Made by a program: the position numbers and the translations under genes. Below the pieces are notes generated by a model. It ran no database searches. It worked only from the letters and a program-made list of their open reading frames with translations, and was not told where the DNA came from. Shown in pieces: positions 10,529 to 23,739 of a stretch of 64,000 nucleotides of DNA (positions are counted from its first letter, which is position 1; each line of letters starts with the position of its first letter). The stretch lies in the NCBI GenBank assembly GCA_947683625.1, contig CANTUR010000348.1, positions 372,001 through 436,000 on the forward strand, read 5' to 3'. Source of the stretch: Mallotus nudiflorus. Taxonomy: Eukaryota > Streptophyta > Magnoliopsida > Malpighiales > Euphorbiaceae.

Positions 10529-13500
10529 TGTAGACGGCGGGGTTTAGTGGACATCCAAGATTTTAACAATCGTGACACTGTTTAGGCTCAGGGTCCTAGA
10601 GAACACACTAACCATTGTCACAAAGACATGACGTGGAGATGAGGAGTCGCCACCCAGGGTAATAATTGAGACAAATCAAAAGGTGGTACTTGATTCTCTA
10701 AAAGAAAGTTAACACCACGACTAGAAGATTTTGGAAACGGAATACTAACTTCTTTTAGTCTTGTGTTCATTTAGAATTACTTTATGAATTACTATCTTAT
10801 TCTCTAATTACATGCAATTTTATTTAAACCCAAATTAAACATTCATCTTGTAATAACCCTAGTTTTTAAATTATTTTATTATATAATGAGATATGCAGTG
10901 TTAATAAAATTTAAAAGTTAAATTTAATTAATTTACTATTTTGTGATTAATTACTATTATTTTATGTTTAATTAAATTTTCTACATAAATATATTATTTT
11001 GAAATTTATTATTTTGGACATTTAAATTTCATTGTGTATATTTATTAGTTCGAATAGTATTATTTAATAATATTTAGTTTAGTACATCATTATTTCTACT
11101 ATTATTTTTATCAACTTACACTATTTATTTTATTATTAAATCATTTCATTATTTGCACTATTATTATTTTTATTAATAAACATTAATTGTATTATTATTA
11201 AATTATTTAATGAATATTGTTTAAATTATTGATATTATTATTATTTATTGTTAAATGTTATTTTATGTTAATGTATGTGTATATTTGTGAGTGTGTGTGA
11301 ATATATGTGGTGGAGATTTAATGTTATATTGTATAACACTATAATATAAAGTTTTATTATATTATATTATATTATAAAGTTTAATATATACATATATACA
11401 TACAAACAAACATAGACCACCCTGTAACCCACCTCCCTCCTTCGCGAGCCGTCCGTTTTCCTTACCGTTGGTGTGCCTCCCCGACGTCCAGCAAGCTCTG
11501 CCACCTTCCAGTTGCCTTCACCACCTCCTCCTCCTCCTTCTTAGCCAACATGGTTTGACGGTGACAATAGCAACGACAGTAGGTGGCATTACCGGCGTTT
11601 CTTCCTTTTTCAACCACCTCTTCAAGCATTTCTGGTGTCTATCAGCTCCTCTAGTTTTGGTGAGGTTGAATTTAACTTCAGTTTAAGCTCTAATCATCCA
11701 TTTCTTGAGTTTTGTTGATTTTTAGTTTTTGAGCTATTAGGGTTTCCAATTTTTTTGAAGTTAAATCTTGATGAATCTTGCAAACTCCCTTTACTAAAGT
11801 TGATCTTGGTAGCTTAATCTACATGTATATATTTTTTTTTGAATTTTTGGAATTTATTTTAATTTTTGTGAATTTTTTAATATTTAATTTTTATTTATTG
11901 AATTTTTGTAAATTAAATTATTAAGTTATAAAATTGGTTAATTTGGTGTTATATTAGGTTGATATTAATTTTAGTGTTGAGAAATTAATTTTTGGAATTA
12001 TTATATAATTTTTTAATAATATTTTTAGTTTATGTAAATATTGGATTATTGGGTTAAATATGTATTTTTGTTGAAATTATTGTTTAATAATGTGTTTTAG
12101 TTAATATTAGTATTATATATGTTGGTAAAATAATTTTAATGATTTTATATGATTTTTATAGAATTTTTGGGAAATATTAGTTAAAATATGTATATTTTGA
12201 ATTATTAGGGTAATTGTGTAATTTTATAATAATTATAGTTAAATATTATATTTTAGTTGGTTTTATAATTATTTAATGTATTAAAATGATTTCTAAAAAT
12301 TATTTACTATTTTTAACTAATTAATACTAATTTTTGAAAATTGTTTCCAAATAATATATTATATATTATTTTGGTAATAAAATGGGTTTTTATAACTTTT
12401 TGTTATATATTTGGGTTAATTAAGTTATTTGGATTTATAAAATGAATTATTATTACTTTATGTTTAATTATTGGAAAATTGGATTTTAATAATATTATAT
12501 TATTATTTTGGAATTTTTACGTAATTATTGTGAAATTAAGTATATTTAGTGTTTTAGTGTTAAATATGTAATATTTTGATATTTTGAGGATATTTATGAA
12601 ATGTATTGATTTTTAATATATTTATGATATTATTTGGATTTTTGGTGAATTGTAGACCTCAGTTGGGGAATTGTGTAATTTGGGATCTTAACCGAGGGTT
12701 GTGTGAATTCCGTAATTTGAAGTGTGTTTTCTTGCAAAACTGGCTCTACTTTTTAGTAGAGAGATGTCTATTTTACAAAGGAGGTTCTACCAAATTTTTG
12801 GTAGAATTCTCGTAAAATGTGACATCAGTTCAATTCTGAAATTCTAGGTCTGTCTATGTTCTGTATTCTTAGATTGAATCTCTCTAGAGGTTTAAGTTAG
12901 AATTATCCTGATATTTGTTATTATTTTATTGTTTAGTTGCATCGATATTAAAGCCTTGGGGATCGGGCCCGTCGAACCAGTCTCGTGGAGCGCAAACTTA
13001 TGAGTTTTTATTTTATATATACATCGCACTTAGGTTGCATGTTTTAGAATATACATGTTTTAATGTGTATTTATTCATAAGTTATTTTATTAAATGTTTA
13101 GTATATTTTAGGTAAATTTTTAATATATTTCAAAATAAATACATATTTTATTTTTTATATATACTTAGCATGTTTTTAAGTATATTATTGGTTTATTTTT
13201 TGTATATTTCATGTTTGATTTGAATTTATTTGACATATATATACTCGAAATATACTTAGTTTATTTTAGGTATATTTCTGGTATATATATGGTTTATTTT
13301 GCTATTATGAATGTCATTCTACATTATTTATTTTCTCGTATGAATGATTTACTTTAAATAAAGGATATCGATATAATGTACTACCTAGTGGGCAGAACTA
13401 TGATCGTGTACGTACCAGTGCGATAGATTAAGGTTGAGTGAGAATCATTTGTGGTATTATGATTTAATTGAGATTGATTGATTGATGAATTGAGATGTGA

Positions 13501-16031
13501 TATAATTGATAGTGTGATTGTTGGAGCTCGATTGACCTAATGTTTGGGGGCCAATCACACTGATAGTCAGATTGTTGGAGCTCGGTTGACTGAGTATCTT
13601 GGGGCCAATCGACTGTCCATATAGAATTAGTGAATTTATTTGGAATTAAGTGAGCCTGTATGGCTAAAGTGATGTTATAGTTGTTTGAGGTTGCGATTTA
13701 ATAGGGTTCTATTTGATCCTTCATAAACAGAAGTTTTTCAGTATTTATTATATAAGTGATTTTCAGCATCTGTGTGAAATGCTTGTATATATATTTATTA
13801 TATATGAATGTTTGATTGCATTTGACATTAGGAAATACATGTATATATATTATAACAATTCACTCAGTGAGGTCTGACTCCCCTCAGTTAATGTTTTTAC
13901 AGAAGAGTCTTCTTCTTTAGACTTCAGTAGTAGACCCATTCACCGGATTTCTTCAGCCCCAGCTTGTTTATGTAAATTATCTACTTAATTTTATATTGTA
14001 CTCTAGAAAAGTGCAATAGTGAGTTGTAATTTGTGTTACTGTATATGGTTCTAATTTAGAGGTCTTTCTCTAAATATTGTATTAATATATTTTATTTTAT
14101 GATATGACAGAGATTATTTTTATTACATTGGTTTATGATTTTAATTATGGTGCATAATTTATTTTGATTATTGCATGTTTTTTTATTCTTTTAAGGCTTA
14201 CTACGGGTTCCGGATTCGAAAGAATTCTTATTCCCTAGCGCCAGTCATGACCCTTGATTTGGGTCGTGACACATCTAACCTAAATAGACAATAGGTCATA
14301 AAATTACATGTAAAAATGCATGCAAAAGGCAGTGTCCCTATGTCTAAGCTAGATTAATTTTATTTTAAAGTTAGCTAATTCTACATTTTTATTTACAAGT
14401 GAAATGGATTAAAGGTGAACCTACATGTTAATAAATGAGTTTAAGTCTATTTATTTTAATTTTAACTAAAAATGGGCATATTGTCTACAAATTTTAAAGA
14501 AAGTAATTAATTAGTGGGCCTAATTCTAACATGATTTTAATTTAAATTAAAAAACGGGCCTAAGTCTATTTGTTTTAAAAAAAAATGAAATTAATGGGTT
14601 GGACTAAAGTCTAAGTTAAATTTTAATTAAACTAAAAATGAGTTTAAATATAAATTAATAAAATGAGCCTAAATTAATTTTAAAATTAATTAAACCTAAA
14701 TCCAATTTTTTTTTAAAAAGCTATTAATTAAATGGGTTAGAGTCTAATATGAGCTTAAGGCCCAAAACATACAAAAATAAACAAACAAGCCCAAAAATAT
14801 AAAAAAATATATAAAAATAATCAAATAAAAAAGATCAAACAAGCAATTAAATTATTTCTTCTAAAAAATCCTAATTTTAATTAACATGCAATCTAAATTA
14901 ACCTACTACCTCTATTGATTTTAATTAGGGTTTACCAAATTAAACTAATTTACTCATTAATTTTAATAGTGCAGAAAATTAAAGAATATTCACTATTTGA
15001 GCTATTACAACTTACTATAAAAATAAATAAAGTAATAAATACGTGCCTCTAATAAAAATATAAACCAATAAAAAACAACATAGAAATAATAAAAATAAAT
15101 TAAATTAAATTAAAACCCTAATCCATGTTCAAATGATATATGGGCATATCCACAGCATTTCATGGACTTTTATAAGTTATCTATTGATTTTGTTTTCCAC
15201 AGTATTCATGTCACCCAATCCATCAAAAAAATAATAAAAATAGTCAATGAATGATTAAAAATAATAATAATAAACAAAATTAAATATGAAATCAAAATCA
15301 AAATAAAAGAAAAAGAAGAAAAAAATTTGAGAATGAGATGTAATATTAATTTCCCTCATAAGGATAGTCATTGTTGATGAAAGTCTTTGACTTTTGTTGT
15401 GTTTGTCTATGGTTTTAGTTTATTTGATCTGATTTTTTAGCAAAGAAGTACATGAAAAAATAAGAGAGAAAAAACTGCGTTTTGTTTGACTCACGACTAA
15501 GAATCAGAAAGGTAAAGAAAAAAAATAAAAACCCTAAGAATATCTTTTATGTGAAATCTTGTTTATTTATAAAGGAAAAAATAAGATAATAAAAATTAAA
15601 ATTAAAATACAAATAAATCTAATCCTAACCACTTGATAAGTGTGATTTACTAAAATAAAATAAATAAACAAATAAAAAAAAAGTTCAGTTAGTGAATTGG
15701 CCAACAGTGGCCAAATTTGCAAATCAGGAAATCAAGTGGCCGTTTGGCCATTTGTTTCAAATGTATTTGTTTTGGACATTTGGGCCAACGTTGGCCCATC
15801 CTTCATCCTTATAAAATTTTATTTTATTTATTTTATTTTTTAAAAAATAATTATAAATAAATAAATAAAATTTAAAGGTAAGTCCTAAAAAATAAAATAA
15901 AATAAAAATAATTTATAATTTATTTCAAAACCATTAAATCATATCTAATAAATATAATTTCACAGTCAATTTTCATCATCGGGTCATTTATCGTATCCAA
16001 ACTCAAGTCATCTCGAAATTGGATACTTACA
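10529..16031 (-). mobile_element. 3' LTR of the gag-only element (split by a Tekay solo LTR)
   Basis: The two parts, 10529-10848 and 14277-16031, together match the right-hand LTR 24155-26225 over their whole length (about 2075 against 2071 bases). The two LTRs differ by roughly one base in eight over the first 230 bases by eye, mostly C/T and G/A, so this is an old insertion. Confidence 0.85.
10849..14271 (+). mobile_element. Tekay solo LTR nested in the LTR of the gag-only element
   Basis: It begins TGTAATAACC, ends GGGTCGTGACA, and is flanked by a perfect CATCT duplication (10844-10848 and 14272-14276). There is no internal sequence, so it is a product of LTR-LTR recombination. At 3423 bases it is a full-length Tekay LTR. 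It contains a TATA-rich start, a GC-rich island near 11420-11660, a donor-like GGTGAGG at 11659, an acceptor-like TTTTTACAG ending 13902, and a paired hairpin block at 13511-13620. Confidence 0.9.
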
Positions 16032-16044
16032 GTTGCCCCCCTTT
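16032..16044 (-). other. Polypurine tract of the gag-only element
   Basis: On the minus strand AAAGGGGGGCAAC directly precedes the LTR start TGTAAG. This is the 3' priming tract and fixes the element as minus-strand. Confidence 0.75.
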
Positions 16045-16180
16045 GTCGCTGTTTAATTAAAAAATTGTGGCAAAACAAATAAACACATAATTTCAAGGTG
16101 AAGAGTCAGAACACTTACCTGTGTATCATGACCATGCATATCATTATGTCATGTTGAATGCAATTTAAGGAATACTAGAA

Positions 16181-16348
16181 TTCCTGTGGGATTTCTAGTT
16201 GTGATGTTATCACTATGTTCAGTGAATAGCAATTAATACTGTATTAAGTGCATTTTGAAAATAGAATATAATTCTAGTGGAACATATAGCGGTGATGCTA
16301 TCACTGTGTTCAATGAATAGCGGTTGACACTGCATTCAGTGCATTTTG
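16181..16348. repeat. Two-copy repeat of about 90 bp
   Basis: A block running from AATTC-tGTGG to AGTGCATTTTG occurs at 16181-16258 and 16270-16348, with the shared core ATCACT-TGTTCA-TGAATAGC. It runs into the 39-bp array. Confidence 0.7.
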
Positions 16349-16382
16349 CTATATTCCCTGTAGGATGTTTAGTAGGTGACAC

Positions 16383-16577
16383 TATATTCCCTATGGGATG
16401 TTTAGCGATTGTGATTTTTACTATATTCCCTATGGGACATCTAGTGATTGTGATTTTCACTAGATTCCCTATGGGACGTCTAATGATCGTGATTTTTACT
16501 ATATTCCCTGTGGGATGTCTAGTAATCATAATTTTTATTATATTCCATGTGGGACATTTAGCGTTTCATGATTTGAG
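16383..16577. repeat. 39-bp tandem repeat array, about five copies
   Basis: Units begin TATATTCC (one is TAGATTCC) at 16383, 16422, 16461, 16500 and 16539, an exact 39-base spacing. A related half unit precedes at about 16351, and degenerate units are visible near 16650 and 16735. Because 39 is a multiple of three, the array is open in one frame on each strand, giving 13-residue peptide repeats with no sign of coding selection. Confidence 0.9.
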
Positions 16578-16887
16578 AACATGCTATAGCTCTTGTGGAA
16601 CGTCTAGTAATAATACCATAACTATTGGGTAGTGTCTAGTGAACTGCATTATATTCCATTTAGAACGTCTAGTGACAATAGATTTTGTTATATTCCCTAT
16701 AAGAAATTTAATGAAATATATGTAATGATTCTTGCTATACTCCTTGTGGGACATTTAGCAATTCATGATTTGAGAACATTCTATAGCTCCTATGAAATGT
16801 CTAGCAATAATACCATAACTACTGTGTAGTGTCTGGTAGATCAACAAATTTGAAAATTCATTTTAGAATGATTTTAATGAAAGAAGT

Positions 16888-16969
16888 ACATTGTACTCGA
16901 TCGTACAATGTCGACTATACCTAGCCGTATAGTCTGAATTGAAATACACTACACTCGGTCGTGTAGTGT
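16888..16969. other. Three consecutive stem-loops with six-base loops
   Basis: Stem 1 has arms 16888-16896 and 16903-16911 (9 bp) with loop TCGATC. Stem 2 has arms 16913-16920 and 16927-16934 (8 bp) with loop CTAGCC. Stem 3 has arms 16946-16954 and 16961-16969 (9 bp) with loop TCGGTC. All arms pair perfectly. The stems look like diverged copies of one hairpin in which changes in one arm are matched in the other. They lie between the 39-bp and 57-bp arrays of the gag-only element. Confidence 0.85.
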
Positions 16970-16999
16970 TGATTTCTTTTATGCGATTATGTTGTAATC

Positions 17000-17610
17000 C
17001 ATAATTACTTGTGATTAGCTGCAACCCTTTCGTTGATCACTGATGATGTTGCAGTCCATAACTGCTCGTGATTAGCTGCAACCCTTTCATTGCTCACCGA
17101 TGATGTTGTAGTCCATAACTGCTCGTGATTAGCTGCAACCCTTTCATTGCTCACTGATGATGCTATAGTCCATAATTGCTCGTGGTTAGCCGCAACCCTT
17201 TCATTACTTACCTTTGATGATTGCTCATATTTGATAATGCTATAGTCCATAATTGTTCGCTGATGATGTTGCAATCCATAATTTCTTGCAAATTGACTGT
17301 AATTCTTTCATTTCTCACCTTTGATAATGCTGCAGTCCATAACTACTTGCTAATGATGCTGCAACCCATAATTGCTTAAAAATTGACTGCAATCCTTTTA
17401 TTGCTCACCTTTGATGATGCTACAATCCATAATTACTCGCTGATGATGCTGCAATCCATAATTGTTTGGAAATTAACTGCAATCCTTTCATTGCTCGCCT
17501 TTGATGATGCTATAGTCCATAACTGCTCGCTAATGATACTGTAACCCATAATTGCTTACAAATTAACTGCAATCCTTTCATTGCTCGCCTTTGATGCTAC
17601 AGCCCATAAC
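17000..17610. repeat. 57-bp tandem repeat array with longer degenerate units
   Basis: The anchor GTG-TTAGC occurs at 17011, 17068, 17125 and 17182, an exact 57-base spacing. From about 17240 the array continues as longer, looser units built from the same parts (TGATGATGCTGCAATCCATAA and CTGCAATCCTTTCATTGCTC-like blocks). It is open as 19-residue peptide repeats on the minus strand only because 57 is a multiple of three. Confidence 0.9.
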
Positions 17611-18155
17611 TGCTTGTGATTTTTATCTTTGGTTGTTTAAGTTGAATGCTTTGAATTCTTTATGCTAACTGATTAGCATTTTTGCTGACTGAATTTGAAT
17701 TTTATTGTGTTGACTGATTAGAATTTCTCTGCTGAATAATTTCAATTCTGTTGTGTTAACTAACTCTACAAGTTGAGTGCACTTCCTTTTGGATTTATAA
17801 TTCCTGCAAACTTGTTGAAGTTAGTTTTAATCATGATAAATGTATAAAAGTACATTATAATATTGAAAATTTATGAGAAAATTCATCACTTTATCATGAG
17901 ATAGTGTGCACTCAATGAATCTCATTATTTCTTTATTTTCATGACTGTCATTTATTTGCCATTTGCAAAGGTCAGAGGCATCATTAACCATCTTATGTTG
18001 AGAGCATATCTTTTACCAAGTGAAGAGCTTACTTCTACACCTAATTTTAAGGAGAATTTGCTAACTAAAACTTATAGAAATTGAGTATAAAAAGATTGAA
18101 TTATGAGTATTAAAACAGTCTTTGAATTATTTTTTTGCTTTTCTTCCATATCTGA
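17611..18155. other. Non-coding part of the gag-only element
   Basis: No gene is seen. Short loose repeats of a TGAATT/CTGACTGATTAG-AATTT type occur at 17640-17770. Confidence 0.5.
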
Positions 18156-18510
18156 GTATTCCCCCGCCTTTCTCATATTACTCAACGTGGAAACCATTGG
18201 AAAGGTCCTTTGGATACTCATACTTTTACAAAGCATTAGAGTAAATAGAGCGGGGTTTTTTTTATGTGGGTCCTCTTTTAGTATTCCCCCGTCTTTCTTA
18301 TATTACACAGTGTGGATACCACTAGAGGTTCACGTTGATACTCTTGCTCATTTTTTAGCATTGGAGTAAATTATGCTTGCTCTTATTTTGATTCTCCTCT
18401 TTGTGTTCCCCCACCTTTCTTGTATTACTCAGTGTGGATATCATTCAGGGATTTGTACTTATACTCATTTTCGAGCATTGGAGTAGATTATATGCACATT
18501 TATTATTCAA
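18156..18510. repeat. Tandem repeat of about 123 bp, three copies
   Basis: Units begin GT(A/G)TTCCCCC at 18156, 18281 and 18403. Each continues C-CTTTCT-ATATTAC-CA and ends with GCATT-GAGTA. The spacings are 125 and 122 bases. Confidence 0.85.
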
Positions 18511-21305
18511 AAGACTAAAATGATACTTTGAAATTCAAGCAATTTATATTGCAAGTGCATAGATTTTTTCTTTGCATATTCTTCCCCTCATTTAGGTGCG
18601 AAGCAAGCATTAGATTAATTACAGTTTATAAACTCTCAACACAAAGTCATTAACTAATCATCTAAATTCCACAAGGCTAATAAAAAAGAGCCATTATAAT
18701 CAAAGGTCATGAGATAGTCTTTTCGCATATGATCTTGTGAAGTGGATGAATTTACTTTCAATTTATGAATTTTATGATTGAGATGGTACTTTATTACAAA
18801 ATAGAGTTTTGTTACTTCCCTTTATTATCTTGGTAAGGGTTTAGCATATGTCATCTTGCCCATTCTTATTGATGTATCAGTTTCTTTCTCCTTCTTCATT
18901 CTTCTATTTTTTTTCCCTACACAAAATACTATAAGTTAGTATGGTCTAATTGTAAGAGAAGAGATTTTATCAAAATGCAATGTTATTCTTTTGTATTCTT
19001 CCCTTTTAATTATGATGATGATGTCTTTGATCACACGGTCATGATACTCCATCATTGAAGTCATGGCCTAGGGTTGATTTTGCCTTTTCTCCATTCCATT
19101 AATACTATGGTAGAGGGCTTCATTCCTCTTCTTGACATCTCCTACAAAAAAGGTTCAGGAGTTAGCGATTTTATTTCATGATCAAATAATTTTTTAGAGA
19201 GTGTGGGGGGGGGGGGGGTTGTTAGAGGAATAGTTAATATGATCCCCTTCCATGAGTTATTATATCCCAGGGGCCCCAAATTAGTCTTAAATTCGAAGAA
19301 ATTTTGAATAAAAGGATCAGAACTCACTAATAAGAAAAGAGAGAAAAATAAAGCAATGTCAAGAGCTCCGACCCTAAGCCGACTAGCTCAAGCTTTGCTT
19401 GATAAAAGTTTCTTGGATCACTTACTAGATTTGGGCTGTTAAATCTTAACTCAGAGTAGGAGAAATCGACCCTTATTCATTTCCTCCCTTTGGTCGAAAA
19501 TGCAGGCCGGGGCATGGATGAAATATCTTTGATAAGGCCAATGAATGTATTGCTGACATGTTAGACCTTCTCATAACCATATTTCATACCCTATACTGGT
19601 CTAACTATTGTGGAGAGATATTCTATATGATGCTTCTGATGAGACTATAGAGATGGATACTGAGTTTGAGGAGTCTGACTGTCCTATTCAGCCTTTTGAG
19701 GTCGCTAGGATGACATTTCGCAAATATCACTATCGGTGATATTCCCTTCCTAGATTGGCCCATAATTAATTGGGCTCTTGTGATCTAGAGTTCCATTGAG
19801 CATCAGGTTCACCTGAATAATATCACCTTTTTTCCTTTAGATGTTTCATATGTGAACATTCTAACTACCTTTTTGCGCTTTTACAACAATAATCTTGAAT
19901 GTTAGTAGCAAAGTGTTTGCACAATCTTACCTAGGCTTAAAAACTTTATTATACAAAGCAGGTATTTCACAATAAATGTATACAAGTGTTTGCATGTTAT
20001 ATATGACATGCATGGTCTTAATAGGTCTTCTATTTGGAACAATGCTATGTTCGCAACTTAGAGTGTGAGAACCAGGTGCCTCATTAACAACTTGTAGGTT
20101 TAAGCATTGGATGCTTCGTTGTTGCTACTTCTGATGTCAGAGCTTCTGATACAACTTATCGGACTAATGACCAAGCTAGGAAGTGGGGTCCATAGGTTTA
20201 CACTAAAGCTCGTGATTGACTGATGCACTATTGAACTTTTCTTTTTATTACTACTTTTATTGTATGATAACTGATGTATTTGTATGTTTGTAATTTACTT
20301 CTTTTTATCTTGAGATCTTTTTCACTAACTTTGAAATTCTAGTGTTATATTTACTATTTTGCCCCCAAGTTGCCCCAGAGTTACATTTGCCCCTAGCTTC
20401 ATTTTGAATTCATTCTAGTAATCTTTTTTTTCATGTGCACAAGAGACTCAGTTTGGTCAATGTTGTTGTTGACCCTTTGTCTTACTTACCCTATTAGTTA
20501 CAGTCTCATGTATTGAAGATACAAAGGAGTGGGTGAAGTAATTAAAGTGAGTTTTTGATGATGAAATTAACTGGACTTGCACTTTAAAGAATTCTTGAGT
20601 ATAATATAAGGCTTGATGTTGATGCAATAATTGATGATAGTTACAATGGGTTACAATGCAAGTTACTAAGCCACCTGAATTTCAAGGTATAAGGGGACAT
20701 TAGGCTTACAAGGAAAATTATAAAAGGGGTGCAAAAAAAGAAAACATAACTAAAATAATGATCTTATATCTCTAATTTAGCTTTCATTATATATTGTCTT
20801 TCTATTTAGATACATATGCAGTATGATAAAGACGAATATGTCATATTTGAACAAAAATTTAAAATTCAATTTTAATCATTTATTAGGGCAAAAATTAGAA
20901 CATTCATTACATCACATGGTACAACTCCTATTCTCAACTAGTCATGAATTTTTCTCTCTAATTTGTACCTTATTATTCTTTTTTATTTTTTTTCTCTCCT
21001 TGTTTTTTTCTCTTTTTTTTCATTCTTTTTATTTTTTCCTCAAATTTCCTATCTTCAGAAGTTACATTATGTGATATATGTATGTTCTTTGAATTTACAT
21101 TTGTGCCCATGATGAATGAATCTAATTGAATTGAATTTATGTTAAACATGCATATGCAATCAATATCATAATGCACAGTAACATTAGGATGTACAATATA
21201 TAAGTAAGCAGGATCAAAATTTATATCATCGATCACTAAAACAAAATAAAAACTAAACTTTTATTCAAATAAGATAATAAGAAATTTTATTTCCTATTCT
21301 AGATG
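18511..21305. other. Non-coding interior of the gag-only element (pol-equivalent position)
   Basis: No protease, reverse transcriptase, RNase H or integrase motif is recognisable on either strand. Notable sequence: a run of 14 G at about 19205-19218, short TTGCCCC-type motifs at 20361-20392, and T-rich tracts at 20970-21040. Confidence 0.55.
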
Positions 21306-23208
21306 TTAGGGACGTTGAGTCTCATAGTGGTTGTCCTTGAGGCGGTTGACATAAATTGTCTTGCACCAAGTTCTTAATTATATATTTCTTATAGATCTCA
21401 TTTTGAGGAACATCCACACTGGGCACATTAACAGATTCCTCTACACTGAGGTAAGACTTCCCATGTCTTTCTTTGACAAAACTCTCCTTTAGTGGTTTTT
21501 CTTTCTTCCCAACTGTGCATGTTTCTTCCTTGCCTAGTAGCTTCTCATCATCAAACTCATCACCCCATCCTGTAGGCAAATCGACTTTAAGGGTATATTA
21601 AAAGAAGGTGGTTTAGTATAAAACACTTTGTAGTCAAACTTGCTTAAGGGTTATCCTAACAAATCCTTAACTCTTTCTACATCTTTAGGGGCATTAGGAG
21701 ATTTCTCATTAGTTTTAAGGTTTAGGTCATCTAAGGAGTTTTGCACTTCCTTTTTGCTCACTCTTGAGTTAATCATCATAATGGCTGGTGGTGGAACATT
21801 TCGATAGTTTAGAAAAGGATTATTTTTGATGCTTGGACTTTTAGGGTATGTGATTTTTCCAAAGTCTATAAGGTTTTGAATTTTATGTTTAAGGTGGGTA
21901 TAAGTGTATGTGGAATGACCAGTAACTTAATGAAATTTGTAATAATTATTCAGGTTATAGCCAGGGACATTTGAGTTTGGCGGTTTGGAAAAGGTGAGAT
22001 GTCTGAGCAAGCCTTTTTACATCAGGTGATTTAGGACTTTGAATAAGGGTTGTTTGAAATTGGAGAATCTCTTTGGTGTTTATACAATATGCACTTTAAT
22101 AACTCGACTAGTGCTTCCTTGTTGTGTGCCCCCAGTTGGGTAGATTCGTACTCCAATGGCTCTAGAACTCTTCTTTTTCTCACTCTCGATTTTCTTAGCT
22201 TGCAAACCATCATTATAAAGATCTACAAATGTTTTAGGATTCATTATTTGTAGTTTTTCAACTAGATTGGGTGACACATTTTGGACTATTATCCTAACCT
22301 GATTCTTCTCAACCAGTTTATTTTTCATTAATCCTTCCTTGTTCATAAATCTGGTTAAGAAATTAGAAAATGATTCATTTAATTTTTTCTTAGTCAGTTC
22401 TAAATCCCTGATAAACACTTCCAATATAGTGTTATAATCATACTATTTTAAAAAAGCATTACACAGTTCTTTCCAGTTAGCCCTAATAGACTTTTCTAAC
22501 CCATAATACCATTTTATAGTCATTTCCTCTAAGGATAGTATAAATAACTTAGTGATCACTGCTAATGGGGCCTTAGTAATGCTCATAGTTGTTGCATACT
22601 AACTGAGATGAATCCTAGGATCTTTAATTCCATTAAATTTTTATAGCTGAGGCATTTTAAACTTCTCAAGTAGCTTATTACCCTCCATTTGTAGCATAGC
22701 ATAGCATCCCATGCTTTGTCCTCTAAGCAGCTCTTCCATTTTAGACATTTTTTGGGTCAGTGCTCGCATCTGCTTGGACTTATGGTCTTGTGCCAGTTTA
22801 AGTGATTCTCTCTTTTCCTTGTCTACTATATCGTTCTTAACATCCTTAAGCTTCACATCAACAGCAGGTGTGTTTCTAGCAACAAGTTACCCCCCCAGTA
22901 TTATTGGCAATAGGTGGGACAATAGTAGTAGTAGGTGGTTATTCAATTATAGGTGGTGGTATGACAACAGCAGGTTGCATCAGTCCAAATAGTGCTTATC
23001 TCAGCTCATCTTGCATTATAGCCCTCATATCATCCATTAGAGCTCCCTTGATGTCTTCTAAGGTCTAGTTCCCTTGCTGTTGTTCCATTTGTTAAGATTC
23101 AGGTGAAGTTGGTTCAACTTCCAAGTAAAGTGGGTTGATAAGGCTTCTTTTCAGTTTATTCAGTCTGTTAAGGATTTCCTTTGCTAAGGCTTTAAGACTC
23201 TGACTCAT
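21306..23208 (-). pseudogene. Tat-like gag of the non-autonomous element, decayed
   Basis: The ATG is at 23206-23208 and the probable stop at 21306-21308. The N-terminal third is charged and probably coiled coil (22640-22850). The capsid (retrotransposon gag) domain follows at about 22080-22640, with a K-F-N-G-I-K-D-P motif, a W-K-E-L-C motif and an L-N-E-S-F-S-N-F-L-T-R-F motif. Near 21850-21950 a V-T-G-H and L-K-H-K-I-Q-N-L-I signature is seen, typical of this Gag group. Several stops (TAG or TAA at expected glutamine codons) and at least one frame change disrupt it. Pol is absent downstream. Confidence 0.75.
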
Positions 23209-23515
23209 TCTTCTTAGTCTGCCACCTCGTCATCCCTAAATACAAAAAATACCCTGATGTATTTATGATGACTACAAAACAAGGTGTTAGTATGATGAAT
23301 AAGATGCATGTATACGTGATGCACATACTATACAACAAGTAGCAAGTATCAATCGAGTGTACAACATACATCCTTCCAACCTTATTCCTCCCACACACGT
23401 ATTCAATGGCGAGTCTCTTATCCTAGGATTTTTTATTTTGGTCTTAATATCAATGGGGGCTATAAAGGACCGATGCGTATACCAGATCTCTTTTAAAGCA
23501 GTAAAGTATAAAAAT

Positions 23516-23739
23516 AACATTTTTAGGTATTAAGGTCTAACCCAATCTTCATTACCCTAAGGGGCTTTGAAAGTATGGGCCTGGGCTTTTATAGATAGAA
23601 ATACCTCATGGTAATAAGCATAGAAACAACATTTATAAGTATAAAGGTCTAGCCTAATCTTCATTACCCCAAGGGGCTCCAAAAGTATGGGCTTGGGCTT
23701 TTATAGATAGAAATAACTCATGGTAAAAAATCATACAAG
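23516..23739. repeat. 112-bp direct duplication in the 5' leader of the gag-only element
   Basis: The two units begin AACATTT at 23516 and 23628. They share CTTCATTACCC-AAGGGGCT and GGGCTTTTATAGATAGAAATA. They lie between the primer site and gag. The following stretch 23740-24135 is non-coding leader. Confidence 0.85.

Noticed and set aside
12606..13115. Short plus-strand frames inside the solo LTR
   Set aside because: They lie in non-coding LTR sequence, differ among LTR copies and have no recognisable domain.
16233..16632. Repeat-protein-like frames on both strands (98 and 102 codons)
   Set aside because: They are a by-product of the 39-bp unit length being a multiple of three in a non-coding array.
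17005..17274. 89-codon frame with 19-residue repeats
   Set aside because: It is a by-product of the 57-bp tandem array; no domain, and the frame ends where the units change length.
16990..17610. Possible CRISPR-like array
   Set aside because: There are no unique spacers between fixed short repeats; whole 57-bp units are repeated and the sequence is eukaryotic.
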